NCBI RefSeq assembly: GCF_000428725.1
Contig: NZ_KE386791.1
Span: 124,001-188,000, forward strand
DNA: 64,000 nucleotides
Source of the DNA: Psychromonas aquimarina ATCC BAA-1526
Lineage (GTDB): Bacteria > Pseudomonadota > Gammaproteobacteria > Enterobacterales > Psychromonadaceae
Direction: 5' to 3'
The notes beneath the pieces were generated by a model. The model made no database searches. It was not told where the DNA came from and worked only from the letters and a program-made list of their open reading frames with translations. Shown in pieces: positions 17,121 through 24,928 of this stretch (positions are counted from its first letter, which is position 1; each line of letters starts with the position of its first letter). Position numbers and translations under genes: made by a program.

Positions 17121-19580
17121 TCAGCGCCCGGTCAGCTGGAATGCCGCCCAGTAATAGGGATGGCGGTTATAGTTCGCTTTGACTGCCTGCTGCGCTTTTT
17201 TCAGGGCCAGACGTTTATCCGAACTGCCGCCCAGATTTTCGTAGAAATTCTGCATTAATTGGCTGGTTGCCTGATCATCAACTTTCCATAAGCTCGATAT
17301 AATACTGTTGGTGCCCGCATATAAAAAACCGCGGGTAAATCCTACTACATCATCACCGTTGGCTATCTTACCCAGACCGGTCTCACAGGCGGAGAGTGTG
17401 ACCAGATCGGCATTAAGATTCAGCTTATAGAGTTCCCGGACGGTGAGCATACCGTCGTTTTTATTATCTCGAGCTAGAAGCAGGCCGGAAGAAAGCGGCT
17501 GAAGCGGGTCGAATACCCCGTGTGAGGCAAAATGCAGAGTTTTAAACAACACGCCGTTTTCTTTTACCTGAGTCTCAGTGGCACCTGATCCAAGCAGCAG
17601 GCTTGCACCTGTCTGCTGTGATGCTATTGCTTTAGCTTCCTGCTCTGCACCGGGCAGTGCTAGTTTCGGATCGCCAAGTTCAGGGTTGCCGAGGATCAGC
17701 AGCGGTTGAGGGGCTGTTACTTGTTTATTAAGGAAGGCCATAACAGAAGCGCTGGGAAGAATGCTGATATCGTATTGATCAATAAGAAAATCACTGCCGT
17801 TATACAAAGCGTTAAACGGAAGGTAATGCAGCGGGCCGTGCGGTACGATGATCAGTTTTTTTGTGCGCAGCTCATCTTTTAACGGGTTGAATAGACGCTG
17901 GTAGAGCAGGTTTGCGTTATGCTGATAAACATTACTGTCGGTTTTCTGTAGATCGTCACGCAGACCGCTGACTGCAGCCGCTAAACCCTCACCGTTAAGA
18001 ACCGTCGCCTTGATGCCGCCGCGCGACAGCAGAAAGGTAAACAGTTGTGTGCCGCTTCCGTAAAACTCAATCAGGGTTTCATCGGCAGCCAGCCGCTGCT
18101 GCAGCTCAGCTACTTGCGGCGCCGAGACAGTGACTAGTGAGGCCAGCTCCGGTTGTGCAGTCTGAAGCTGCTGTTGGGTTTTACGCAGTAATCCACGATC
18201 GGCGCTGCGGCTGCGCCCGCTTGTTTCGCTGTAATCAGCAGTTTTCAGATCCGATTCAATGGTATTCAGTTGTGTCAGCAGTAGAGGAGGCTGTTCGTCG
18301 AAAGTTTTTGGAGCAAACTCCTGTTTGCCGGCCAGTGTGTCGATCAGCGCTCGCGCCTTACTGCGCTCGGCATAGATAAAGGCTTGCTCCAGTTGTCCCT
18401 GTTTTATCAGCAGGCTGACCAGATCCTGATAGACCGCTTCTTTATTGCCGATAAAACCTATTTTAGAAGCTTCAGTATTAATAGTTGCCCGCTGCTCTTC
18501 AATGACCTCGACAGACTGCTGGTAATATTTTAGTGCTTCGTTTGGACGGTCAAGCTGCTCTGCGATGTTGCCGAGATCATAGAAAAGTTGATAGGAGAGG
18601 CCTGGACGTTCGAGCAGAGCAGGGGAGTAATTAGTTTGCTTTTCCGGATCGAATAACAATTTGTTGTACACAAGCACTACCGGGCTGTTAGATTGTGTCG
18701 TGCTGTATAATAGGCTGATGTAAAGGTTCTCAGCTTCCTCGAGTTGACCAAGACCCAGCGCTACTTTAGCCAGCATATAGGTTTCGTCAAAATTAAACGG
18801 GTTAGCGAATTCTTTGCCCCCTCCCAATAGTTCATTTAGACCTAAGGTGGTGAGCGCATCCATCGTTCGAAAGAAGGTATCTTCAAGCGTTTGTGAAAAC
18901 ACCATGGCTTGCTTCGCTTTGCTGTAAGCACCCAGAGCAAGGTAGATACGTGCCTTGCTGACATGTTTAATTTTTACATCTGCAGGTATTTCATAAAAAG
19001 CCGTATCGAACCATTCGATGCAGTCAATTTCTTCAACAATTGCTGCCGCTTCATCCCGGTAGCCTAGATTAACAGCTGCTATTGCACCGTTAGCATAAGT
19101 GCGGGCCATTTGTGATATGCCTAACTGTGTTTTACAGCTGTCTTTAGTGAACAGCTTATTATGTTTTCTGGCAAGCTTGTAGCTTCGGTAAGCTTCCTGG
19201 TAGTTTCCCAGTTCCAGATAAATGGCGCTGTTGATACTGTTGTAGTGGGCTAATTTCCTGTCCTGATCGATCACTTTACCCTCATAGAGACTTGTGTCGG
19301 TTTTCCAGTAATCCACACACTGCTGCGCCTTATTAAAATCACGGAGTACCAGATAGGATTCGCACAATAAAGCCATACCGCTCTGGCCAAGTGGACCGAA
19401 TCCCAGCGAGGGTTCATAATCTGACCAGTGTTCAAATTCGACGATGTCCTGCTCAAAGATTTTCACTGCAGTTCTAGACTGATCGTTTGTCGCAAAATAC
19501 ATAACTTGTTCCTGGGGCTTATAGGCACAGCCGGACAGCGCAAGGGTAATAGCGAGCAGTAACAAGGGCTTTTTCATCAT
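17121..19580 (-). CDS. TPR-CHAT lipoprotein, paralogue 3
   Basis: Same architecture: signal MMKKPLLLLAITLALSGC, with Ala at +2 (CAYKP), then TPR repeats and a CHAT domain with HFASHG and SACETG. The first 150 mature residues differ clearly from paralogues 1 and 2 (for example SLGFGPLGQSGMALLCESY instead of the Asp-Pro-His-Trp version), whereas the CHAT half is close to identical. All four proteins end in the same HPYYWAAFQLTGR tail. The upstream in-frame ATG at 19592 would precede the signal, so 19580 or 19577 is preferred. The lipid anchor predicts a periplasm-facing or surface protein. Confidence 0.9.
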   Translation of the reverse strand: MMKKPLLLLAITLALSGCAYKPQEQVMYFATNDQSRTAVKIFEQDIVEFEHWSDYEPSLGFGPLGQSGMALLCESYLVLRDFNKAQQCVDYWKTDTSLYEGKVIDQDRKLAHYNSINSAIYLELGNYQEAYRSYKLARKHNKLFTKDSCKTQLGISQMARTYANGAIAAVNLGYRDEAAAIVEEIDCIEWFDTAFYEIPADVKIKHVSKARIYLALGAYSKAKQAMVFSQTLEDTFFRTMDALTTLGLNELLGGGKEFANPFNFDETYMLAKVALGLGQLEEAENLYISLLYSTTQSNSPVVLVYNKLLFDPEKQTNYSPALLERPGLSYQLFYDLGNIAEQLDRPNEALKYYQQSVEVIEEQRATINTEASKIGFIGNKEAVYQDLVSLLIKQGQLEQAFIYAERSKARALIDTLAGKQEFAPKTFDEQPPLLLTQLNTIESDLKTADYSETSGRSRSADRGLLRKTQQQLQTAQPELASLVTVSAPQVAELQQRLAADETLIEFYGSGTQLFTFLLSRGGIKATVLNGEGLAAAVSGLRDDLQKTDSNVYQHNANLLYQRLFNPLKDELRTKKLIIVPHGPLHYLPFNALYNGSDFLIDQYDISILPSASVMAFLNKQVTAPQPLLILGNPELGDPKLALPGAEQEAKAIASQQTGASLLLGSGATETQVKENGVLFKTLHFASHGVFDPLQPLSSGLLLARDNKNDGMLTVRELYKLNLNADLVTLSACETGLGKIANGDDVVGFTRGFLYAGTNSIISSLWKVDDQATSQLMQNFYENLGGSSDKRLALKKAQQAVKANYNRHPYYWAAFQLTGR

Positions 19581-19718
19581 TTTTATTTCCATTCCGTTGG
19601 GACGTAAACAGTATCAGTTCTTAGGTCATTTTTTCTTGATCTGCCTGACTGTAGTTTCGCTTTTTAAAGCAGCTGGGTTTTCCCGGGGCTGCTTGATATT
19701 ATCAGAAATCCGGACTTG

Positions 19719-22133
19719 TCAGCGCCCGGTCAGCTGAAACGCCGCCCAGTAGTAGGGATGGCGGTTATAGTTGGCTTTTACTGCCAGCTGCGCATTTTTT
19801 AGGGCCAGACGTTTATCTGAAGTTCCTGCCATATTCGTGTAGAAATTCTGCATCAGCCGGCTGGTGGCCTGGTCATCAACCTTCCACAGGCTGGATATAA
19901 TGCTGTTGGTGCCCGCATAGAGAAAGCCGCGGGTAAATCCCACCACATCATCACCATTGGCTACCTTACCCAGTCCGGTTTCACAGGCCGACAGTGTTAC
20001 TAGGTCGGCATTAAGGTTCAGTTCATAGAGCTCTCGGACAGTCAGCATACCGTCATTGCTTTTATCTCCTGCCAGCAGCAGGCCGGAAGAGAGCGGTGTT
20101 TCCGGATCAAATATGCCGTGGGAGGCAAAATGCAGAGATTTAAACAAAGCGCCGTTTTCTTTTACCTGAGTCTCAGTGGCATCGGATCCAAGCTGCAGAC
20201 TGGTACCTGGCTGCTTTGAGGCAATTGCTTTAGCTTCCTGCTCTGCGCCGGGCAGGGCCAGTTTCGCATCGCCGAGTTCAGGATTGCCGAGAATCAGCAG
20301 CGGTTGAGCGGCTGTCACCTCTTTATTAAGGAATGCCATTACCGATGCGCTCGGCAGAATACTGATATCATACTGATCAATAAGAAAATCACTGCCGTTA
20401 TACAGGGCATTAAACGGCAGGTAATGCAGCGGGCCGTGCGGCACGATAATCAGTTTTTTAGTATGCAGCTCATCTTTTAGAGGTTTGAACAGGCGCTGAT
20501 AGAGCAGGTTTGCGTTATGCTGGTAGGTATTGCTGTTAGTTTTGAGCAGATCGCTGCGCAAAGCGCTGACAGACGCTGCTAAATCTTCACCGTTAAGAAC
20601 AGCCGCTTTAATACCGCCGCGCGACAGCAGAAAGGCAAACAGCTTCCGGCCGCTGCCGTAAAATTCAATCATGGTTTCATCATCAGCCAGGCTCTCCTGA
20701 AGCTCCGTTACTTGTGGTGTTGAGACAGTCAGCAGTGAGGCCAGCTCAGGTTGTGTCTGCTGCAGCTGTTTCTGAGTCTTGCGCAGCAGGCCGCGATCGA
20801 CACTGCGGCTGCGGCCGGAGGTATCGCTGTAATCAGCGGTTGTAAGATCTGATTCAATGGTATTCAGCTGTGCAAGCAGCATAGGTGTCTGCTGATCGGA
20901 GTCTTTTGCTGTAAACTCCTGTTTGCCGGCCAGTGTGTCGATCAGCGCCCGCGCCTTACTTCGTTCTGCATAGATAAAGGCCTGATCCAGTTTTCCCTGT
21001 TTTATCAGCAGGCTGACCAGATCCTGATAAACCGCTTCTTTATTGCCGATAAAACCGATTTTAGAGGCTTCAGTATTAATAGTTGCACGCTGCTGCTCAA
21101 TGACTTCAACGGACTGCCGGTAATAATTTAACGCCTTTTCTGGATCTCCCTGCTGTTCTGCTATTCGCCCTAGATTATAGAGCAGCTGATAGTAGATACC
21201 CGGGCGGTTAAGCAGTGCAGGGGAGTGCTTTGTTTTGTTCTCCTTAGTAAATAACAGGCTGTTGTAAATCTGCTGTGCTTCTTTAAGCTGTCCTTTACCT
21301 TGAGCTATCTTGGCAAACATATAGGTTTCGTCAAAGCTGTAGGGATTTGAGAACTCTTCACCCATTCCTGTCACTTCGCTGAGCCCTACGCTGTAGACCG
21401 CCATAGTGAATCGACTGAAGGTTTCGAGAAGCTCAGGTGAATACAGCATGGCCTGCTGCGCCTTGCTGTAATCGCCCAGGGCAAGGTAGATACGTGCTTT
21501 GCTGGCATTTTTAACTTTTATATCTGCCGGGATTTCCAGTGTGCCGCCCCAGTGATCGATGCAGTCGATCTCTTTGACAATGGCCTGTGCTTCATCCCTG
21601 TGACCCAGCTGTACCGCTGCAATCGCACCGTCTGCATACATGCGGGCCGCTGCTGATATGCCCATCGGGGTTTCGCAGATACTGTCACTGAACAGATTAC
21701 TATTTTCATTGATAAATTTGTTGTTATGCTTTCTGGCTAGTTTGTAGCTGTGGTACGCCTGTTGATAGTTTCCCAGCTCCAGGAAAATGGCGGTATTAAG
21801 ACGGTTGTAATGGGCCGCTGTCCAGTCCTCTCCGAAGGTATCCTGTGCAAAGGGAAGCATATCTGCTTTCCAATAGTTCAGGCACTGCTGTGCCTTGGAA
21901 AAATCACGTATCCCGAGATAGGAGTCACACAGGTGGATCATGGCCATCGGGCCGTACCAGCCCGAGGCTTTATACTCAGTCCAGCGGTCAAATTCGACTA
22001 CATCATGTTCAAATTTTTCTACGGCAGCCCTGTGATAGCCGCTTTTGCCGTAACCTGAGATTATTTGTGTCGGTGAAATCGAACAGCCGGACAGGGCCAG
22101 GGTAACAGATAGCAGTAACAGGGGCCTTTTCAT
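19719..22133 (-). CDS. TPR-CHAT lipoprotein, paralogue 4 (operon-proximal)
   Basis: The shortest and most diverged of the four (804 residues from the ATG at 22133). The signal MKRPLLLLSVTLALSGC has Ser at +2. It lacks about 20 residues between two TPR units that the other three have (the SDTPIIQWYNNLVFDP segment). The CHAT domain is intact, with His near 672 and Cys near 717. GGAG lies 8 bp before the ATG at 22133, inside the end of the upstream DUF4384 gene, so the two are translationally coupled; that makes 22133 better than the earlier ATG at 22148. Confidence 0.9.
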   Translation of the reverse strand: MKRPLLLLSVTLALSGCSISPTQIISGYGKSGYHRAAVEKFEHDVVEFDRWTEYKASGWYGPMAMIHLCDSYLGIRDFSKAQQCLNYWKADMLPFAQDTFGEDWTAAHYNRLNTAIFLELGNYQQAYHSYKLARKHNNKFINENSNLFSDSICETPMGISAAARMYADGAIAAVQLGHRDEAQAIVKEIDCIDHWGGTLEIPADIKVKNASKARIYLALGDYSKAQQAMLYSPELLETFSRFTMAVYSVGLSEVTGMGEEFSNPYSFDETYMFAKIAQGKGQLKEAQQIYNSLLFTKENKTKHSPALLNRPGIYYQLLYNLGRIAEQQGDPEKALNYYRQSVEVIEQQRATINTEASKIGFIGNKEAVYQDLVSLLIKQGKLDQAFIYAERSKARALIDTLAGKQEFTAKDSDQQTPMLLAQLNTIESDLTTADYSDTSGRSRSVDRGLLRKTQKQLQQTQPELASLLTVSTPQVTELQESLADDETMIEFYGSGRKLFAFLLSRGGIKAAVLNGEDLAASVSALRSDLLKTNSNTYQHNANLLYQRLFKPLKDELHTKKLIIVPHGPLHYLPFNALYNGSDFLIDQYDISILPSASVMAFLNKEVTAAQPLLILGNPELGDAKLALPGAEQEAKAIASKQPGTSLQLGSDATETQVKENGALFKSLHFASHGIFDPETPLSSGLLLAGDKSNDGMLTVRELYELNLNADLVTLSACETGLGKVANGDDVVGFTRGFLYAGTNSIISSLWKVDDQATSRLMQNFYTNMAGTSDKRLALKNAQLAVKANYNRHPYYWAAFQLTGR

Positions 22134-22135
22134 TC

Positions 22136-23551
22136 TTATTGCTCCCATTTTTTCTGGGTGGTAAAGAGTAATACGGCTTCAGCAGTTTTTTCCTGATCTG
22201 TTTTGTTGTTCTTTATCTTTTTTAGTCCACGGGTTTTTCCAAGCCCCTGACTGATATTGTCTGCGAGTTTAAAATATCCAGTTTCATTGTCATAACGGTA
22301 GCCGGGCAGTTTGTCGATCAGATCCTTTTCAGCAGCAATAACCTGTAGACTCTCGATGCCGAAGGGCGGGATAGTTTCAAATTCACCCAGCGACAGCCAT
22401 TTGTTGATCTCATCGCCGTTGACAAAATAGACAAACTTACGCGAGCCTTCTCCGTATCCGGCTTCTAGAAGATAAGATAACTCCTGCTGCTCATTTTTGG
22501 CATGGCCGACGATATAGAAATAGCCTGGACGGTTCAGTTTAACCATTAGTTTGACCGTTTCTCCCTGCTGGAAGAGTAACTGGCGGCTTCCCTTATTGGT
22601 AGCAAGCTGAACTTTAAAGTCGCTGTCGAGCGCATATCCCTGATGCAGCAGGCGGTCAAAGTCCGGCGCCAGCGGCTCGGCTCTATAGTTCCGGTAAGCC
22701 TCTGGCAATACTGCCGCCACAGAGGTACTGACTGTATTACCGTCACGATCCACCAGGGAATAAGCGACTTGTATGCCGTTTTTGCTGATCTGGTAGCTGC
22801 CCGCGTAGGTAAATGACGCTTTTTCGTAGCTGCCTGCAGTATTGGGCAGTGCTTTCTGCAGCTGCATCTGCAGTGCACCGGCGAACGGTGTGATTTCTCG
22901 GGAGCTCGTAAGCGTTGCCGGACGGATATAAACAGGAGCATCGGGAACGCCGCGTGCAAGCAGTTCAGCCGCCAGTTTGAGGCTTGGCGCTTGACTTTCC
23001 AGGGCAAGCAGCTGTTCGTTGATCTGCTGACGGCTGAGTGATATCTGCGGCTCAGCAGTGCTTTTCCCGGAAAGGAAAGTGATCAGAGTTCGGTATTTAT
23101 CCGACTGTTCCAGCAGCTGCAGCAGGGATTTTAAGCGGCGGTGCTGATGCTTTTTATTGTTGTCTTTAAGGGCGCTGTCAACGGCACTGATTTCTCTATG
23201 GACAGGTGTGAGCTTTTGTCGATAAAGTGGCAGCGCGCGTTTACTGTTAAGTGTTGCCAGGCAGTAATAGCCGTCTTTTTTACGGCAGTTGAATTCGGCG
23301 CCGATAATCGGCAGATCCGTACTGGAGCGGGTGGAAGATGAAATGGAATATTCACCCAGGTTGTTTGCCTGTTGTTCGAAACTGCTTTCGATGCGCACAA
23401 AGATGGTAGCCGCCAGTGAGGCCAGCGCATCATCCTGGGCAGCTTTCTGCGTTTCACCGTAACCTTCACCGTCGAGCACTGCCGCCTGAATTTGACCGGC
23501 CAGCAGTATAAACAGTGGTAAAAGGGTCGTTCTTTTTGTTAATAATTTCAT
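22136..23551 (-). CDS. exported LPP20-like/DUF4384 protein, first gene of the CHAT operon
   Basis: A periplasmic or envelope protein of about 471 residues. The Sec signal starts at the second Met (MKLLTKRTTLLPLFILLAG) and is probably cut after GQIQA. The N-terminal part (GEGYGETQKAAQDDALASL) looks like the LPP20/FlgT-N type fold that recurs in the plus-strand lipoprotein at 11239. The C-terminal third has the DUF4384 pattern (FQQGETVKLMVKLNRPGYFYIVGH, split by eye), seen in proteins that accompany caspase-like or CHAT proteins. Its stop overlaps the ribosome site of CHAT paralogue 4. Role unknown; partner or presenter of the CHAT lipoproteins is inference. Confidence 0.75.
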   Translation of the reverse strand: MKLLTKRTTLLPLFILLAGQIQAAVLDGEGYGETQKAAQDDALASLAATIFVRIESSFEQQANNLGEYSISSSTRSSTDLPIIGAEFNCRKKDGYYCLATLNSKRALPLYRQKLTPVHREISAVDSALKDNNKKHQHRRLKSLLQLLEQSDKYRTLITFLSGKSTAEPQISLSRQQINEQLLALESQAPSLKLAAELLARGVPDAPVYIRPATLTSSREITPFAGALQMQLQKALPNTAGSYEKASFTYAGSYQISKNGIQVAYSLVDRDGNTVSTSVAAVLPEAYRNYRAEPLAPDFDRLLHQGYALDSDFKVQLATNKGSRQLLFQQGETVKLMVKLNRPGYFYIVGHAKNEQQELSYLLEAGYGEGSRKFVYFVNGDEINKWLSLGEFETIPPFGIESLQVIAAEKDLIDKLPGYRYDNETGYFKLADNISQGLGKTRGLKKIKNNKTDQEKTAEAVLLFTTQKKWEQ

Positions 23552-23615
23552 CTGCAAGCAAGTATCCATACTGTTGAATAGTGAAAAAACAAATCATATT
23601 TTATGAAAACAAACG

Positions 23616-23633
23616 ATACACAGTACAGTGTAT
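23616..23633. promoter_or_regulatory. 18-bp palindrome before the CHAT operon, candidate operator
   Basis: ATACAC-AGTACA-GTGTAT is symmetric (outer 6-bp arms perfect, inner GTAC also symmetric) and lies about 65 bp upstream of the first gene of the CHAT operon. This is the usual shape and place of a dimeric regulator site. No regulator gene is adjacent. Confidence 0.4.
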
Positions 23634-24085
23634 ATTTCATTGATTTTTAGCAAACTGCATCTTTAAAATTTCCCTGATTAATACAATTTGTTTATTCAGC
23701 TGTGAATTCCGGAGTCTCAGCAGCACTGCTGTCCGTTTTCTTTGCCTGGTCGTTAACCTGTTCTGTTTGATTTTATGCACTGCTTTAATCAGTTTTTTAT
23801 CTTCTGCTGCTTTACCTCAGAAACACATCTTTTTTGTAAAGTCAGCCATAGTGAATGCCTGTGTTACCTATTGTTTTAATAGTAGTTTATGGCAAGTAGA
23901 ACGGAGAGGAAAGCAGTTGATCAAGATCGCGTATTCGGGAGAAGTTTAGGCTTTGTTGATTTTTTATTCGGGAGTTACATTCAGCAGGCGCTGCAGACAG
24001 CCGCTAGTTTTTCTATTTAAAACTGCTGATACTGCGCTTGTAGAAAAACAGGGAGTATTTATCAGGTATAAAGGTGATGGTTATT

Positions 24086-24125
24086 GCAGACAACTGTGCT
24101 TTGATTACAAAGCACAGTTGTCTGC
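24086..24125 (-). terminator. perfect 18-bp hairpin downstream of the DUF3157 gene
   Basis: Left arm GCAGACAACTGTGCTTTG (24086-24103), 4-nt loop ATTA, and an exactly complementary right arm (24108-24125). It begins 11 bp after the DUF3157 stop on the minus strand. No U-tract follows on either side, so it may be an RNA-stabilising or strong structural terminator rather than a classical intrinsic one. Confidence 0.55.
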
Positions 24126-24136
24126 TGAGCCCTGTA

Positions 24137-24697
24137 TTATCGTGCTTTAACTTCGATAACTTTCAGACTAAGAAGCTGTTTTCCCCAGCTGCTCTGATCG
24201 ATACCTTCGACCCACAGCGTACGGCTTGGACGCTGCTCACCTTCGCGCAGGTAAGTTTCCGGGAGACGGTATTGCGCCTGCCAGACGGTTAATACTTCTT
24301 TTTTAAGGTGTTTACCGCTGTCATCAAACAGTGTCACTTCAATATCCACCACAACAATATTTTTTGAAGTTGTGCTGTGCAGATCGAAGTTAAGCCCTAG
24401 TTTGCCGTCTTCCCATTTGCTCTCAGTAAAGCTTACTTTTACACCATCAAGTGCGGCTGTAGAAAGCAGGGCACTCTGTGTCATAGCCGCTGCGGTTAAA
24501 GCCGGGGTGGCTGTGGTCTGCGTTGTACTCTGAGAGTTTTGAACAACAGGCTGTTCTGTGAGAATGACATATTCCCAGGTGAAGTCATCTTTGAGCCACA
24601 CTTTAGCGCCGTTGTCCAGGGTAACTGTACTTATCTCGCCGGAAAAAGCTGGAAATGACAGTAGGAAAAGTGCCGCAAGGCCGAGTCTTTTGATCAT
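24137..24697 (-). CDS. DUF3157-family periplasmic protein
   Basis: A 187-residue exported protein. The start at 24697 gives a Sec signal (MIKRLGLAALFLLSFPAFSG) with AGGA ten bases upstream; the longer frame to 24778 would bury the signal. The VTLDNGAKVWLKDDFTWEYV segment just after the signal is the DUF3157 hallmark, common in Vibrio and Shewanella relatives and of unknown function. The C-terminal part resembles a beta-sandwich that describes a 'loss of balanced extracytoplasmic domain' no further than that. Monocistronic, ending in the strong hairpin at 24086-24125. Confidence 0.7.
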   Translation of the reverse strand: MIKRLGLAALFLLSFPAFSGEISTVTLDNGAKVWLKDDFTWEYVILTEQPVVQNSQSTTQTTATPALTAAAMTQSALLSTAALDGVKVSFTESKWEDGKLGLNFDLHSTTSKNIVVVDIEVTLFDDSGKHLKKEVLTVWQAQYRLPETYLREGEQRPSRTLWVEGIDQSSWGKQLLSLKVIEVKAR

Positions 24698-24928
24698 GGT
24701 GATAAATCCTGATATTTTATTCGAGGTGTATAGCGTGTAATAGAAGTTAGCAGGTTTGATTTGTTCACTGCTGAACAAAAATGCTGTTGTGTTTCTTGAC
24801 AGGCCGGGTTAATTTTTTTGTTAGTCTATAAGATAATGCCGCTGATTAACGGGATCAAGCCTTGTTTTTTTATCTTCTGGAGAAATTATTTGCTATGAGG
24901 TATTTCTATTCCCGTTATTACGATGTTT

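Larger units (their letters stand above)
23552..24136. other. 585-bp gene-free region upstream of the CHAT operon
   Basis: An AT-rich region between the DUF3157 gene and the CHAT operon, both read leftwards. It contains the 18-bp palindrome at 23616-23633 and the long hairpin at 24086-24125. The short open frames here (for example 23767-23949) have no ribosome site and no recognisable product. A small RNA could fit between the two structures, but nothing proves one. Confidence 0.5.

Noticed and set aside
12028-22133. Type III-E CRISPR (Craspase) TPR-CHAT genes
   Set aside because: No cas genes, no repeat array, and the proteins have lipoprotein signals, so they are not the cytosolic CRISPR-linked type.
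23767-23949. 60-codon ORF in the gap before the CHAT operon
   Set aside because: No ribosome site, no recognisable product, and poor codon character; likely chance.
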